Positions 10,287 through 18,397 of a stretch of DNA of 64,000 nt are shown here, one piece after another. This stretch comes from Streptomyces shenzhenensis (lineage in GTDB: Bacteria; Actinomycetota; Actinomycetes; Streptomycetales; Streptomycetaceae). The stretch covers positions 248,001-312,000 of the forward strand of contig NZ_PENI01000002.1 of assembly GCF_003688995.1 (NCBI RefSeq), in the 5' to 3' direction. The first letter of the stretch is position 1. The number at the start of each line of letters is the position of its first letter. The translations under genes were made by a program, and so were the position numbers. A model generated the notes under the pieces. That model saw only the letters and a list, made by a program, of their open reading frames with translations. It did no database searches and was not told the DNA's origin.

Positions 10287-11032
10287 CGGTGCGCCTCGGG
10301 CGGGCCGGCCGGGGCCGGGTGCTCGGCAGTGTCCTCGTCGTCCTCGCCGGTGGTCTGCTCGGTCATGCCCAAGTGCAGCCGGCACGCGTCCGGTTCGGCG
10401 AACGGCAGCAGCTCGACCTGCTGCGGGGCCGGGCCCAGCGCGGCGAGCCCGGCCCGGGCCAGTCCTTCGTGAACACCGCAGATGACACCGGGGTGTTCAC
10501 GTGCCGTCTCCACGAACGGGCAGCGGGGCAGCCGGACCTGGTGGGCGTCCGCGTCCGCTTCCGGGGCGAAGCCGATCTCCTCCAGGAGGTCGAGCAGCCG
10601 GGTCCGCGCCTCCTTGGGATCTGCCGTCGGCGGCTGCCCCGCGGTGAGGAGGCGCCCCCATTCCGCGCCGGCGGCGAGGGCGTCCCGGCGCGGGTCGGCG
10701 CTGGAGCCGGCGATCTGCGCGGCGAGGACGGCGGCGAGCCCGGCGTATTCGCGTGCGGGCGACTCCTGCGGCGGGCGGGCCCGGTAGCGGAAGGCGGGGC
10801 GGCCGCGTCCGGCGGGGCTGGACCGTTCGCGAACGGCGAGGCCGTCGTCCACCAGGGCGTCCAGGTGCTCGCGGACGGTGTTGACGTGCAGCGCGCACAC
10901 CTGGGCGAGCACGCCCGCGGTGACGGGGGCGGCCTGGCCGCGCAGGTACTGCAGGACACCGCGGCGCTGCCGGGACAGCGGTACGCGGTTCGTTCCGCTG
11001 CCGGGAAGCGGCCCGTTATTTTCCACGGTCAT
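10283..11032 (-). CDS. Winged-helix regulator with C-terminal cysteine cluster (SufR/ArsR-like)
   Basis: A 249-residue cytoplasmic regulator. Residues ~20-90 form a winged HTH (LSRQRRGVLQYLRG through the wing GRGRPAFRY). The C-terminal half carries Cys171, Cys185 and Cys217 in the context CPFVETAREHPGVICG...DACRLHL, resembling the iron-sulfur site of SufR-type repressors. A Glu/Asp-rich tail follows. An NO- or redox-sensitive cluster would fit a regulator heading a nitrogen-oxide operon. It begins the minus-strand operon and is divergent from the hemerythrin gene, so it probably controls both. The cofactor is inferred. Confidence 0.8.
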   Translation of the reverse strand: MTVENNGPLPGSGTNRVPLSRQRRGVLQYLRGQAAPVTAGVLAQVCALHVNTVREHLDALVDDGLAVRERSSPAGRGRPAFRYRARPPQESPAREYAGLAAVLAAQIAGSSADPRRDALAAGAEWGRLLTAGQPPTADPKEARTRLLDLLEEIGFAPEADADAHQVRLPRCPFVETAREHPGVICGVHEGLARAGLAALGPAPQQVELLPFAEPDACRLHLGMTEQTTGEDDEDTAEHPAPAGPPEAHR

Positions 11033-11107
11033 GTCCGTACTATATTGCAGTCATCGGCCCGGGCCGGAACGGGAACGGGCTGCCGGCTGCTGGAAGGACG
11101 ACCTCTC
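11033..11107. promoter_or_regulatory. Divergent control region of regulator and hemerythrin genes
   Basis: Only 75 bases separate the two divergent starts. The AT-rich core at 11038-11054 (ACTATATTGCAGT within it) stands out against the GC-rich surroundings and has ACT...AGT dyad ends. It is the best candidate for the operator and for one -10 element. GGAAGGA before the hemerythrin ATG is its ribosome binding site. Confidence 0.45.
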
Positions 11108-11902
11108 ATGAGCACCTTGACCATCGCATCGGACCCCCAGGACGCGGCGGCCGCCGAGGCCGTCGAGGCGCATCACACGCAGTTGGCGGGTGAGCTGGCC
11201 GGACGCGTCGCGATGCTGATCGCGGCCGCGGACGCCGACCCGGCGGTGGCCGACGGGGTCCGTGCGGGACTGGTCGACTTCTGCGACCGCGACCTGCTGC
11301 CGCACGCGGCCGCCGAGGAGGAGACCCTCTACCCCGTCGCCCACGACCTGCCCACTGCCCGCCTGCTGATCGACGGCATGCTCGCCGAGCACCGCAGGCT
11401 CACCGCGCTCGTCGACGCCCTGCGCACCACCGGCTCGGCCGTGCGGGCGGCGACGGACAGCCGGGCGCTCCAGGTGCTGTTCGAGGAGCACCTGGAGAAG
11501 GAGAACACCCTGGTCCTGCCGCTGCTGGCCGGCGCCCCCGACATCTCACTCGCCGGACTCCTCGCGGGCATGCACGACCTCCTCGGCCACGGCCACGAGC
11601 ACGGTGACGCCGGCGAAGCGGCCACGCCCGGCGGTGGCTGCGGCGGCGCCTGCGGCTGCGGGGGTGCGGACGAGGCGGAGGTGCCCGAGCTGGACGTGCG
11701 CGACGTCCCCCACTCGCTGCGGCACGCCACGGTGTTCGGCGCGATCGCCGCGGTGCCCTCCGGGCGCGCGATGATCCTGGTCGCACCGCACGACCCACTG
11801 CCCCTGCTGGGCCAGATCGAGGACCGCCACCCGGGCGCGTTCGCGGTGGACTACCTCCAGCGCGGCCCGGAGGCGTGGCGCCTGCTGCTCACACACCGCT
11901 GA
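11108..11902 (+). CDS. Hemerythrin HHE protein with C-terminal DUF2249 domain
   Basis: A 264-residue protein. Residues ~15-150 form a hemerythrin four-helix bundle with HHE-type iron ligands: EAHHTQL, LLPHAAAEEETLYP, LAEHRRL and FEEHLEKE. A Gly/Cys/His-rich linker follows (HGHEHGD, then GGGCGGACGCGG), which could bind metal. Residues ~195-264 (LDVRDVPHSLRHATVFGAI...GPEAWRLLL) match DUF2249. Such two-domain proteins are common beside nitrite and NO genes and may bind or sense O2 or NO. The start is ATG 11108 with GGAAGGA upstream. It diverges from the Cys-rich regulator, which points to shared control. Confidence 0.85.
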   Translation: MSTLTIASDPQDAAAAEAVEAHHTQLAGELAGRVAMLIAAADADPAVADGVRAGLVDFCDRDLLPHAAAEEETLYPVAHDLPTARLLIDGMLAEHRRLTALVDALRTTGSAVRAATDSRALQVLFEEHLEKENTLVLPLLAGAPDISLAGLLAGMHDLLGHGHEHGDAGEAATPGGGCGGACGCGGADEAEVPELDVRDVPHSLRHATVFGAIAAVPSGRAMILVAPHDPLPLLGQIEDRHPGAFAVDYLQRGPEAWRLLLTHR

Positions 11903-11984
11903 CCACGTTCCCGGGCCGCCACCGGCTGCGCCCGGCCCGGGTGGCGAACTAGGGTGAGGCCGTCGCCGTAGAACAGGAGCGCTG

Positions 11985-12347
11985 ATGCCGCAGATCACCG
12001 TCGACTACTCCCGCACCCTGGAGCACGGGTTCGACCGCGCGGCCTTCGCGCGGGCGCTGCACGAGGCGACCGTCGAGATCGCGGCGGCCAAGCCGGAGGC
12101 GTGCAAGACGCAGTTCCGCCCCAGCGCGGTCACGGCGTTCGGCTACGCCGACCCGGACGAGCAGGAGCACGCCGTCGTGCACGTCACCATCGGGCTCCTC
12201 GCCGGCCGCAGCGACGAGACGAAGGCGCGGCTGACCGAGGCCGTGCTGGAGCTGCTCGGTACGTATGTCGAGGCCGAGGGCGCCGCCGTGCACGCCTCCG
12301 CCGAGGTCCGCGATCTCGACCCGTCCTACCGCAAGTTCGACCGCTGA
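11985..12347 (+). CDS. 5-carboxymethyl-2-hydroxymuconate isomerase-like tautomerase
   Basis: A 120-residue cytoplasmic protein starting MPQITVDYS. The N-terminal Pro after Met is the catalytic base in the tautomerase superfamily, and the length fits the CHMI (HpcD/HpaF-like) branch. The central segment VVHVTIGLLAGRS and end DLDPSYRKFDR are typical of actinobacterial members. No other homoprotocatechuate-degradation gene is near, so the true substrate is open. AGGAG lies 6 bases before the ATG. Confidence 0.8.
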   Translation: MPQITVDYSRTLEHGFDRAAFARALHEATVEIAAAKPEACKTQFRPSAVTAFGYADPDEQEHAVVHVTIGLLAGRSDETKARLTEAVLELLGTYVEAEGAAVHASAEVRDLDPSYRKFDR

Positions 12348-12661
12348 GCGCTCCGCGGGACGGGCCGTGATACGGCGTCGGCCGGCTGCGGCGGGATGGG
12401 GGCCGGTCGCGCCCGCGCGGCGGAGCCGCATATTGATACAGCCCCGCGCCCCTTCGGGCGCTGCCGAACCACACCGGAATTCGCCCGACCCGCTCAGGGC
12501 CGGTCCCGGAGTCTCCCTAGGCGGCCAGGGCTACAAGCCGACCGATCAGGACCGCGAACGGGCCGTCGGCCGACTGCGGCGGGATGGGGGCCGGTCGCGC
12601 AGTTCCCCGCGCCCCTTCGGGCGCTGTCGAACCACACCGGACTTGGGGTCGGTCCCAGGAC
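12348..12661. repeat. Gene-free stretch with two copies of the dispersed intergenic repeat
   Basis: A first copy lies at about 12380-12478 and a second at about 12560-12645. Both carry GGCTGCGGCGGGATGGGGGC and CCTTCGGGCGCTG followed by CGAACCACACCGGA. The second contains the core GCGCAGTTCCCCGCGCCCC at 12597-12615. The first has the alternative core CATATTGATACAGCCCCGCG. No gene is supported here. Confidence 0.75.
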
Positions 12662-13348
12662 CTAGGAGGCCAGGGCCACGAGTCGGCCGATCAGGTCCGC
12701 GAACGGGCCGTCGGGCGGCTCGTCCTTGACCATCTGGCGCAGCAGCGTGGCCATCTCCTCGTCGTAGGCGGCGCTCACCGCGGCCAGCGCGGCGAAGTCG
12801 TACACGAGCTGGGCCTCCAGCTCCTTCCGCGGGATGCGCCGTCCGTCCAGCCAGATCAGGGCCGTCGACTCGGCGAGCGAGATCCAGGAGCGGACGACCA
12901 GCTCCAGCCGCGGGGGCGCGTCCACGATCCCCATGTGCGAAAGGATCTGGTCGTACGCGGCCTGCCGTACGGAGTCGATGAGCACGTTCGTCGCGGAGGC
13001 ACCGACCGCGGGACCACCGCGCATCAGCGCCGAGAAACCGCGGCCGTGCTCGTCCACGAAGTCGAAGAACCGGCGCATCACCCGCAGCAGCCGGCTGCCA
13101 AGCGAACCCTCGTGCGGCTCCACGAACCGGTCCGCGAGATCTTCCGCGGCCCGCTTCAACGCGGCCTCGTACAGGCTGAGTTTGCCCGGGAAGTAGTGGT
13201 AGACGAGCGGGCGCGAGATGCCCGCCGCCGACGCTATCTCGTCGATGGAGACCTCATCGGGGGAGCGGCGGCTGAACAGTTCGAGGGCGACGCCGATCAA
13301 CTGCTGCCGCCGCTCGTCGACTCCCAATCTGCGGCGCCCGGTACTCAT
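12662..13348 (-). CDS. TetR/AcrR family transcriptional regulator
   Basis: A 228-residue one-component regulator. Residues ~10-60 give the TetR HTH (RRQQLIGVALELFSRR...DEIASAAGISRPLVYHYFPGK). The C-terminal half is the helical ligand-binding and dimer domain. It lies 68 bases downstream of the hydrolase-reductase gene on the same strand, with a hairpin between them, so it may regulate that gene or the lipid stress it answers. The ligand is unknown. Confidence 0.9.
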   Translation of the reverse strand: MSTGRRRLGVDERRQQLIGVALELFSRRSPDEVSIDEIASAAGISRPLVYHYFPGKLSLYEAALKRAAEDLADRFVEPHEGSLGSRLLRVMRRFFDFVDEHGRGFSALMRGGPAVGASATNVLIDSVRQAAYDQILSHMGIVDAPPRLELVVRSWISLAESTALIWLDGRRIPRKELEAQLVYDFAALAAVSAAYDEEMATLLRQMVKDEPPDGPFADLIGRLVALAS

Positions 13349-13370
13349 ACGAACACCTTACCGATCGAAT

Positions 13371-13389
13371 CCGGCCCTTCAGGGGCCGG
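13371..13389. terminator. Short hairpin between the fusion gene and the TetR gene
   Basis: CCGGCCC and GGGGCCGG pair around a TTCA loop. It lies after the stop of the hydrolase-reductase gene and before the TetR start. It could attenuate read-through or be part of a regulatory dyad, as no U-run follows. Confidence 0.45.
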
Positions 13390-13416
13390 ACCCGTCCCGG
13401 TGTCCGCCGATATTCG

Positions 13417-15369
13417 TCACATGTCCAGCACGAGCCGCTCGCCACGGGCCCGGGACACACAGATCAGCATCGAGTCGGCCCGCTCCGCGTCCGTCAGCAG
13501 CTCGTCCCGGTGCTCCACCTCGCCCGCCAGCACCCGCTGTTGGCAGGTCCCGCAGAAACCCTGCGCACAGGAGTACGCGGTGTCCGGCAGCTCGGCCCGT
13601 ACGGCGGCCAGCACGGAGGAGTCCGCCGGCACGGTCACCGTGCGTCCGCTGCGCCGCAGTTCGAGCTCGAAGGCGTGGGAGCCGTCGGACGGCGTACGCG
13701 GGGCGAACCGCTCCAGATGCAACGCGGCCCCTGCGGGCAGCCGCTGCGCCACCGCCTCCAGCAGCCCTTCAGGACCGCAGCAGTACACGGCCGTGCCCTC
13801 GGCCGTCTCCGCGAACAGGCCGTCCAGGTCCGGCCGTCCGTCCTCGTCCGCTGCGACCACGGTGACCCGGCCCCGGGTTCCCGCCGCCGACGCCTCGACC
13901 TCCTGGACGAACGGCATGGACGCCCGCGTCCGCCCGCAGTACAGCACCTGCCGGTCGGCGTCCCGCGGCAGCGCCCGCAGCATCGGCAGGATCGGTGTGA
14001 TGCCGATGCCGCCGGCGACGAACACATACGCGGGCGCCGCGACCAGCGGGAACCGGTTGCACGGCCCGCGCACCTCCAGCTCCGTGCCCGGGGCCAGCTG
14101 CTCGTGCACCTCGCGGGAACCGCCCCGCCCGTCCGCGACCAGCCGCGTGGCGAGCGTGTACGACGAGGTGTCCGCCGGGTCCCCGCACAGCGAGTACTGC
14201 CGCACCAGCCCGGACGGCAGCACCACATCGAGGTGCGCGCCCGGCTCCCACGGCGGCAACCGCCGCCCCTCCAGACGCAGTTGTACGACCCCCTCGGCCA
14301 CGCTCTCGTGCGCGGCGACCCGCAGCCGCAGCGCCCGCGACCGCGGCCGGCCGGACACCGGCGGATCGAGCGCGGGCAACGGCCAAAGGGGCGTGGGGAA
14401 CCGCGGATTCACGGCACCGGCGCCCCGATGGGGCGCGGGGAACTGCGCGACCGGCCGCGACGCACCGGTGGCCGCCCGGCGAGCCACCGCACCGCCCCCT
14501 TCTCCGCGGCGAGCGGCCAGATAGGCGACGGCCTGTGCGGTGGAGCCCTGCTGCGAGGGGTGGTACGTCCGGCTCAGATAGCGCGGCACGGTCCTGAGCA
14601 GGGCGCCCGTGCCGGGCAGCGTGCCCCGGCGGCCCGCCCGGCGGAACTCCTTGAAGCTCGCCCTGCCGTTCACGAGCGTCGGGTCGTGCTCCATGAAGAA
14701 GCGCGCCCCGCGCTGCCACAGGAACAGCAGCGCGGCGCAGGCCGTCGCCCAGCTGCGCACCCGGCGCCGATAGCCGCCGTCGACGTGCAGGAACAGATCG
14801 AAGGCGACGGACCGGTGCTCGACCTCCTCCGCCCCGTGCCAGCGCAGCAGATCGAGCATGGTCGGGTCGGCACCGCGCCGGTCCAGTTCGGCGGCGTTCA
14901 GCACCCAGTCGCCGAGGAAGGCGGTGTAGTGCTCGATCGCCGCGACGAGCGCCACCCGCTCCAGCAGCCACCATCTGCGCGTCCTGCCCGGCGGCAGGGT
15001 GCGGTCGCCGAGCAGCTTCTCGAAGAGCCAGTCGACCTGCGCGGTGTACGGGGTCGGGTCGAGGCCCAGGTCCCGCAGGTGCGGCAGCACCTCGTCATGG
15101 GCCTGGGAGTGCATCGCCTCCTGCCCGATGAACCCGATGACGTCCTCGCGCAGCCGGTCGTCCCGGATCAGCGGCAGCGCCTGCTTGTACACCTGCACGA
15201 ACCACCGCTCCCCGGCGGGCAGCAGCAGGTGCAGCACATTGATGGTGTGCGTGGCGAACGGGTCGCCGGGCACCCAGTGCAGCGGTGTGTCCTGCCAGGC
15301 GAAGGACACCTTGCGGGCCTTGAGCGCTGTCCGCTCGGACGCCACCGGCCGGGGCTGCTTGTTAGACAT
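13417..15369 (-). CDS. Fusion of PF10118-type metal-dependent hydrolase with ferredoxin reductase
   Basis: A 650-residue protein. Residues ~1-285 match the di-iron-like metal-dependent hydrolase family, with His/Glu motifs such as GQEAMHSQAHDE, HYTAFLGDW and HGAEEVEHRSVAFD. Residues ~335-650 form a flavin/NAD oxidoreductase with a C-terminal 2Fe-2S domain (YSCAQGFCGTCQQRVLAGE), as in vanillate demethylase-type reductases. The linker (RPVAQFPAPHRGAG) is encoded by a copy of the dispersed intergenic repeat at 14430-14448. So two formerly separate adjacent genes may have been joined. The pair would form an oxygenase-like electron-transfer unit, probably acting on lipids, but this is inferred. 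Confidence 0.8.
   Translation of the reverse strand: MSNKQPRPVASERTALKARKVSFAWQDTPLHWVPGDPFATHTINVLHLLLPAGERWFVQVYKQALPLIRDDRLREDVIGFIGQEAMHSQAHDEVLPHLRDLGLDPTPYTAQVDWLFEKLLGDRTLPPGRTRRWWLLERVALVAAIEHYTAFLGDWVLNAAELDRRGADPTMLDLLRWHGAEEVEHRSVAFDLFLHVDGGYRRRVRSWATACAALLFLWQRGARFFMEHDPTLVNGRASFKEFRRAGRRGTLPGTGALLRTVPRYLSRTYHPSQQGSTAQAVAYLAARRGEGGGAVARRAATGASRPVAQFPAPHRGAGAVNPRFPTPLWPLPALDPPVSGRPRSRALRLRVAAHESVAEGVVQLRLEGRRLPPWEPGAHLDVVLPSGLVRQYSLCGDPADTSSYTLATRLVADGRGGSREVHEQLAPGTELEVRGPCNRFPLVAAPAYVFVAGGIGITPILPMLRALPRDADRQVLYCGRTRASMPFVQEVEASAAGTRGRVTVVAADEDGRPDLDGLFAETAEGTAVYCCGPEGLLEAVAQRLPAGAALHLERFAPRTPSDGSHAFELELRRSGRTVTVPADSSVLAAVRAELPDTAYSCAQGFCGTCQQRVLAGEVEHRDELLTDAERADSMLICVSRARGERLVLDM
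14430..14448 (+). repeat. Intergenic-repeat core inside a coding region
   Basis: GGGGCGCGGGGAACTGCGC is the reverse complement of the dispersed core found many times between genes in this window. Here it stays in frame and encodes part of the linker of the hydrolase-reductase fusion on the minus strand. Confidence 0.85.
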
Positions 15370-15419
15370 GATGTCAATATATGGACGAGCAGGCCCGAGC
15401 AGAAGCCCTGCGCCCCGAT

Positions 15420-15438
15420 GGGGCGCGGGGAACTGCGC
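15420..15438 (+). repeat. Dispersed intergenic repeat, core copy
   Basis: GGGGCGCGGGGAACTGCGC preceded by CGCCCCGAT, the same arrangement as in the copy inside the neighbouring coding region. It lies in the short gap between the fusion gene start and the stop of the next minus-strand gene. Confidence 0.8.
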
Positions 15439-15476
15439 GATCAGCCAACGATGCCGCGGCCCTTGCCGCGGAGTGC

Positions 15477-17411
15477 TCAGCGCAGCGCGGCGAGCGGAGT
15501 CCCGTCGTCCAGGGTGCCCGTCAGTGTCGCCTGCGTCCCCTGCTTGGTCCGGGCGGTGAGCACACGGCCCTGCGCGGACGCGGTGACCCCACCGGTCGTA
15601 CGGATCGACGCGGTGTCGCTGCTGCCCGCGGCCAGCAGATACCAGGACCCGGCCTCGGACTTCCAGAGCACCCCGGCCAGCACATGCGGATCACGCGGAC
15701 CGCACGCCGTCACATCGGTCGCCTTGGCCGCGACCGCCCCGTACCGGCCGCCCGGCGTGTGGAACTGGGCCAGCACCGCCGTGCCCGCGCCCCGCCAGGT
15801 CTCCGCCCGCGTGCACACCCAGTCCGCCGTCCCGGCCGCCTCGGGCAGCGCCTGGTCGGCGTACGCCCAGGCGTTCACGCTCCGCACGCCCCCCGAGCGC
15901 TGCGCGGCCAGCGAGCAGGCGAACGGCGCCCAGGTGGCCAGCGCCTCCGTGCCGGTCGACTTGGCGGCATCCGCGGAGCCGGGCCGGCCGGAGGTGAGGC
16001 GGGCCGGGACCAGTTCGCCGAGATCGGTGGAGAGGTGGGTGCCGGACGCGTCGGTCAGTTGCAGCACGTTCCACGCCGTGCAGGCCTCGGGCTGCTGCAC
16101 CGGGCTGGCCTGCGGCGCCGTGACCCCGTCGGTCAGGTCGAGGTCCATCGCGCCGCTGCTCGGCTTGCGCAGGTCCCGCTCGGCGGCCTTCGTCACCCAA
16201 GGGGCGGTCAGATAGCGCACGTTGCCGTCGGCGCGGCTCAGCACGAGGGCGCTCGCCTCGGGGCCGGCCGCCCCGTCCACCCGGGCGAAGTCGAGCGCGG
16301 CGCCGTGCGTACCGTCCTTCGGCTCGGCGTAACGGGCGATGCGCAGGCCGTCGTGGAGGAGCACCACGCGGGCGTTGTCCACGTCGCCCGCGTACAGCAG
16401 TTGGGGCGGTCCCGCCGGGCCGCCGGTCTGGGTGCCCGGGGTGGCCGAGACGCGGACCGACTCACCGGGGCGGGCCCAGACGGCGAGCGCGCGGCGCAGC
16501 AGCCCGGTGTCCTGGGCGAGGGCGCCGCGGGCCGGCCACACGGAGAAGTCGGTGCGCGCCGACGACTTCCACGCCGTCGGGGCGACCCGGATCAGCCGGC
16601 CCGGGTCCAGGGCGGCCTCGGCGGCCGGATTCTGCGCGTACACGGGTGCCGCCGCGCCGTCCGGGCCCCAGCCGTCGCCCGGCAGCGCGACGAGGGCGCC
16701 GCACACCGCGATCGCGGCTGCGGCGGCGATCGCCGCCTTGGTGTGCTGCCTGCGCCGCATCAGATCGGTGGGCCGGGCCTGTAGCGAACAGGGGTCGAAC
16801 TCGGGGGAGTCGAGCAGCGCGTACTGCGCCGGGACGGCGTTCGCCTGTGCGAGCGCCGCCTCCGGGTCCGCTACGCCGGCGGCCGTCAGCACGCGGTGCG
16901 CGTCCGCGTCCGGCAGCTTCTCCAGACCGCGCAGCACATAGGCGGCGCGGGCCGGTCCGCTGAGGGCGGCGAGCCGCTGGTCCAGGGCGAGTTCATCGGC
17001 GCCGCCGGAGCGTGGGAACAGTCGCAGGCCCCAGACCTGGGGGAGCAGCGGCGGCAGCTGGGACCGCTTGGGCCACGCCCGGCGCCGGAGCGGTAGCCCC
17101 GCCTCCAGGGCCGTACGCACCACCCTCAGGCGCACGAAGGCGTACCCGGCGTCGCCGTCGCGCCCTGTCGACTGCGCCGGGATCACCGAAGCCGACGTCC
17201 GGCCCCGGGGCAGCGCCCGCTGGACGAGGGCGTGCGCGGTCAGGACGCGCCGGCTGCGGCCGATCCCCGGCGGCAGCACCAGATAGGCGAGCCGGACCAG
17301 CCGCGGATAGTGCTCGACGAGAGCGGCCTCGGCCTGCTCGACATCGACGACCGGGTCGGCGGTTCCGGTCGAGGTGGGGGCATGACGCTGGGCTACATCC
17401 TGTGGCTGCAC
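15477..17411 (-). CDS. Sigma-factor-like membrane protein of unknown function
   Basis: A 644-residue protein, not recognised as a named family. The first ~215 residues are helical and resemble a degenerate sigma-70 region 2/4 arrangement (EAALVEHYPRLVRLAYLVLP, LAALSGPARAAYVLRGLEKL). A membrane segment follows at ~227-250 (AAIAAAAAIAVCGALVALPG), then a large extracytoplasmic domain with several Cys. The start is a GTG at 17411, with an uncertain N-terminus. It looks like a sigma-like protein fused to a membrane sensor or anchor. Its role is unknown. Confidence 0.7.
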   Translation of the reverse strand: MQPQDVAQRHAPTSTGTADPVVDVEQAEAALVEHYPRLVRLAYLVLPPGIGRSRRVLTAHALVQRALPRGRTSASVIPAQSTGRDGDAGYAFVRLRVVRTALEAGLPLRRRAWPKRSQLPPLLPQVWGLRLFPRSGGADELALDQRLAALSGPARAAYVLRGLEKLPDADAHRVLTAAGVADPEAALAQANAVPAQYALLDSPEFDPCSLQARPTDLMRRRQHTKAAIAAAAAIAVCGALVALPGDGWGPDGAAAPVYAQNPAAEAALDPGRLIRVAPTAWKSSARTDFSVWPARGALAQDTGLLRRALAVWARPGESVRVSATPGTQTGGPAGPPQLLYAGDVDNARVVLLHDGLRIARYAEPKDGTHGAALDFARVDGAAGPEASALVLSRADGNVRYLTAPWVTKAAERDLRKPSSGAMDLDLTDGVTAPQASPVQQPEACTAWNVLQLTDASGTHLSTDLGELVPARLTSGRPGSADAAKSTGTEALATWAPFACSLAAQRSGGVRSVNAWAYADQALPEAAGTADWVCTRAETWRGAGTAVLAQFHTPGGRYGAVAAKATDVTACGPRDPHVLAGVLWKSEAGSWYLLAAGSSDTASIRTTGGVTASAQGRVLTARTKQGTQATLTGTLDDGTPLAALR

Positions 17412-17916
17412 GTCCGGGAGAACGATCGGAACGGGGGTTGGTCACCGTGGGTCGGCTGCGGCGCCGTCGTGGCTGGTCGCGCAGTTCCTCGCGCCCCTTG
17501 GGTGTGTTGCCGTGTAGGGCGTCGTCCAGGTTGCCCTGGTCTGTGTTCCGGTTGCGCCGGTGCGGTCGTGGAGGGAGGGGTTATGGTGCGTCGTCTGGTC
17601 GGCTGCGGCGTCGTTGTGGCTGGTCGCGCAGTTCCCCGCGCCCCTTCGGGGCGCTGCCGTGTGGGGCGTTGTCCGGCTTGCCTTGGTGTGTGGTCCGGTT
17701 GCGTCGGTGCGGTCGCTGTCGGCGTATGGTGCGTCGTCGGTCGGCTGCGGTGGCGTCGTGGCTGGTCGCGCAGTTCCCCGCGCCCCTTTGGGGCGTTGCC
17801 GTGTAGGGCGTTGTCCAGGATTTGAGCGGGACGTGGGTGTCGTGCGTATCGATGGGTGGGGTCCCTCGTCGGGGCTTCCTGCGGCATGCTGTCGCCCACC
17901 GGGACCGGAGGAACAC
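17412..17916. repeat. Gene-free stretch with three dispersed-repeat copies
   Basis: Cores lie at 17479-17497 (one base changed, TTCCTCGCG), 17626-17644 and 17768-17786. Each is preceded by GTCGGCTGCGG and GTCGTGGCTGGTC or close variants, and followed by a GCCGTGT...GGGCGTTGTCC motif. The copies are spaced about 140-150 bases apart in direct orientation. No gene is supported. Confidence 0.8.
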
Positions 17917-18318
17917 ATGAGGTTGACGCGACCGATGCTCGCCGTGACGGGTGTCGCGGCCGTACTGGCGCTGGCGGGCTGCGGGTCCGGCGGCGACACG
18001 CGGGCCGTGCCGCCCACGGCCACGGGCAGCCTGGAGAGCCTGGCCGCCGAGGTGAAGTGCGCGCCCGACATCCAGACCGACGCCGACGAGATCCGGCAGG
18101 CCCTCTGCAAGAACCGGAACGGGAAGTTCGTCCTCGCCACCTTCGCCACCGATCGCGGCCAGCGCGAGTGGATCAACGACGCGAAGGACTACGGCGGTTA
18201 CTACCTGGTGGGCCGCAAGTGGGTGGCCGTCGGCGAGGACGGAGTGGTCAAGGAGCTGCGCGGCACGCTCGGCGGCGACCTGGAGATCGGCACCGACCAC
18301 CGCGCCCACACCGGCTGA
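17917..18318 (+). CDS. Small secreted lipoprotein
   Basis: A 133-residue protein with a lipoprotein signal peptide ending in the lipobox LALAGC (Cys22), so it should be anchored to the outer face of the membrane. GGAGGA precedes ATG 17917 by 6 bases. The mature part has two further Cys (EVKCAPD, ALCKN) that could form a disulfide, and no domain was recognised. It converges with the DUF1996 gene and shares its terminator. Confidence 0.8.
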   Translation: MRLTRPMLAVTGVAAVLALAGCGSGGDTRAVPPTATGSLESLAAEVKCAPDIQTDADEIRQALCKNRNGKFVLATFATDRGQREWINDAKDYGGYYLVGRKWVAVGEDGVVKELRGTLGGDLEIGTDHRAHTG

Positions 18319-18342
18319 CACACGGCCCGGGCATACGACGAA

Positions 18343-18375
18343 GGCCGGTGGCGGGAGAACCCGCCACCGGCCTTT
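18343..18375. terminator. Strong bidirectional terminator
   Basis: GGCCGGTGGCGGG and CCCGCCACCGGCC form a perfect 13-bp stem around AGAA, followed by TTTC. It lies between the convergent lipoprotein and DUF1996 genes and serves both directions. Confidence 0.9.
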
Positions 18376-18397
18376 CATCGCGATCCGGCTCAGCCGA

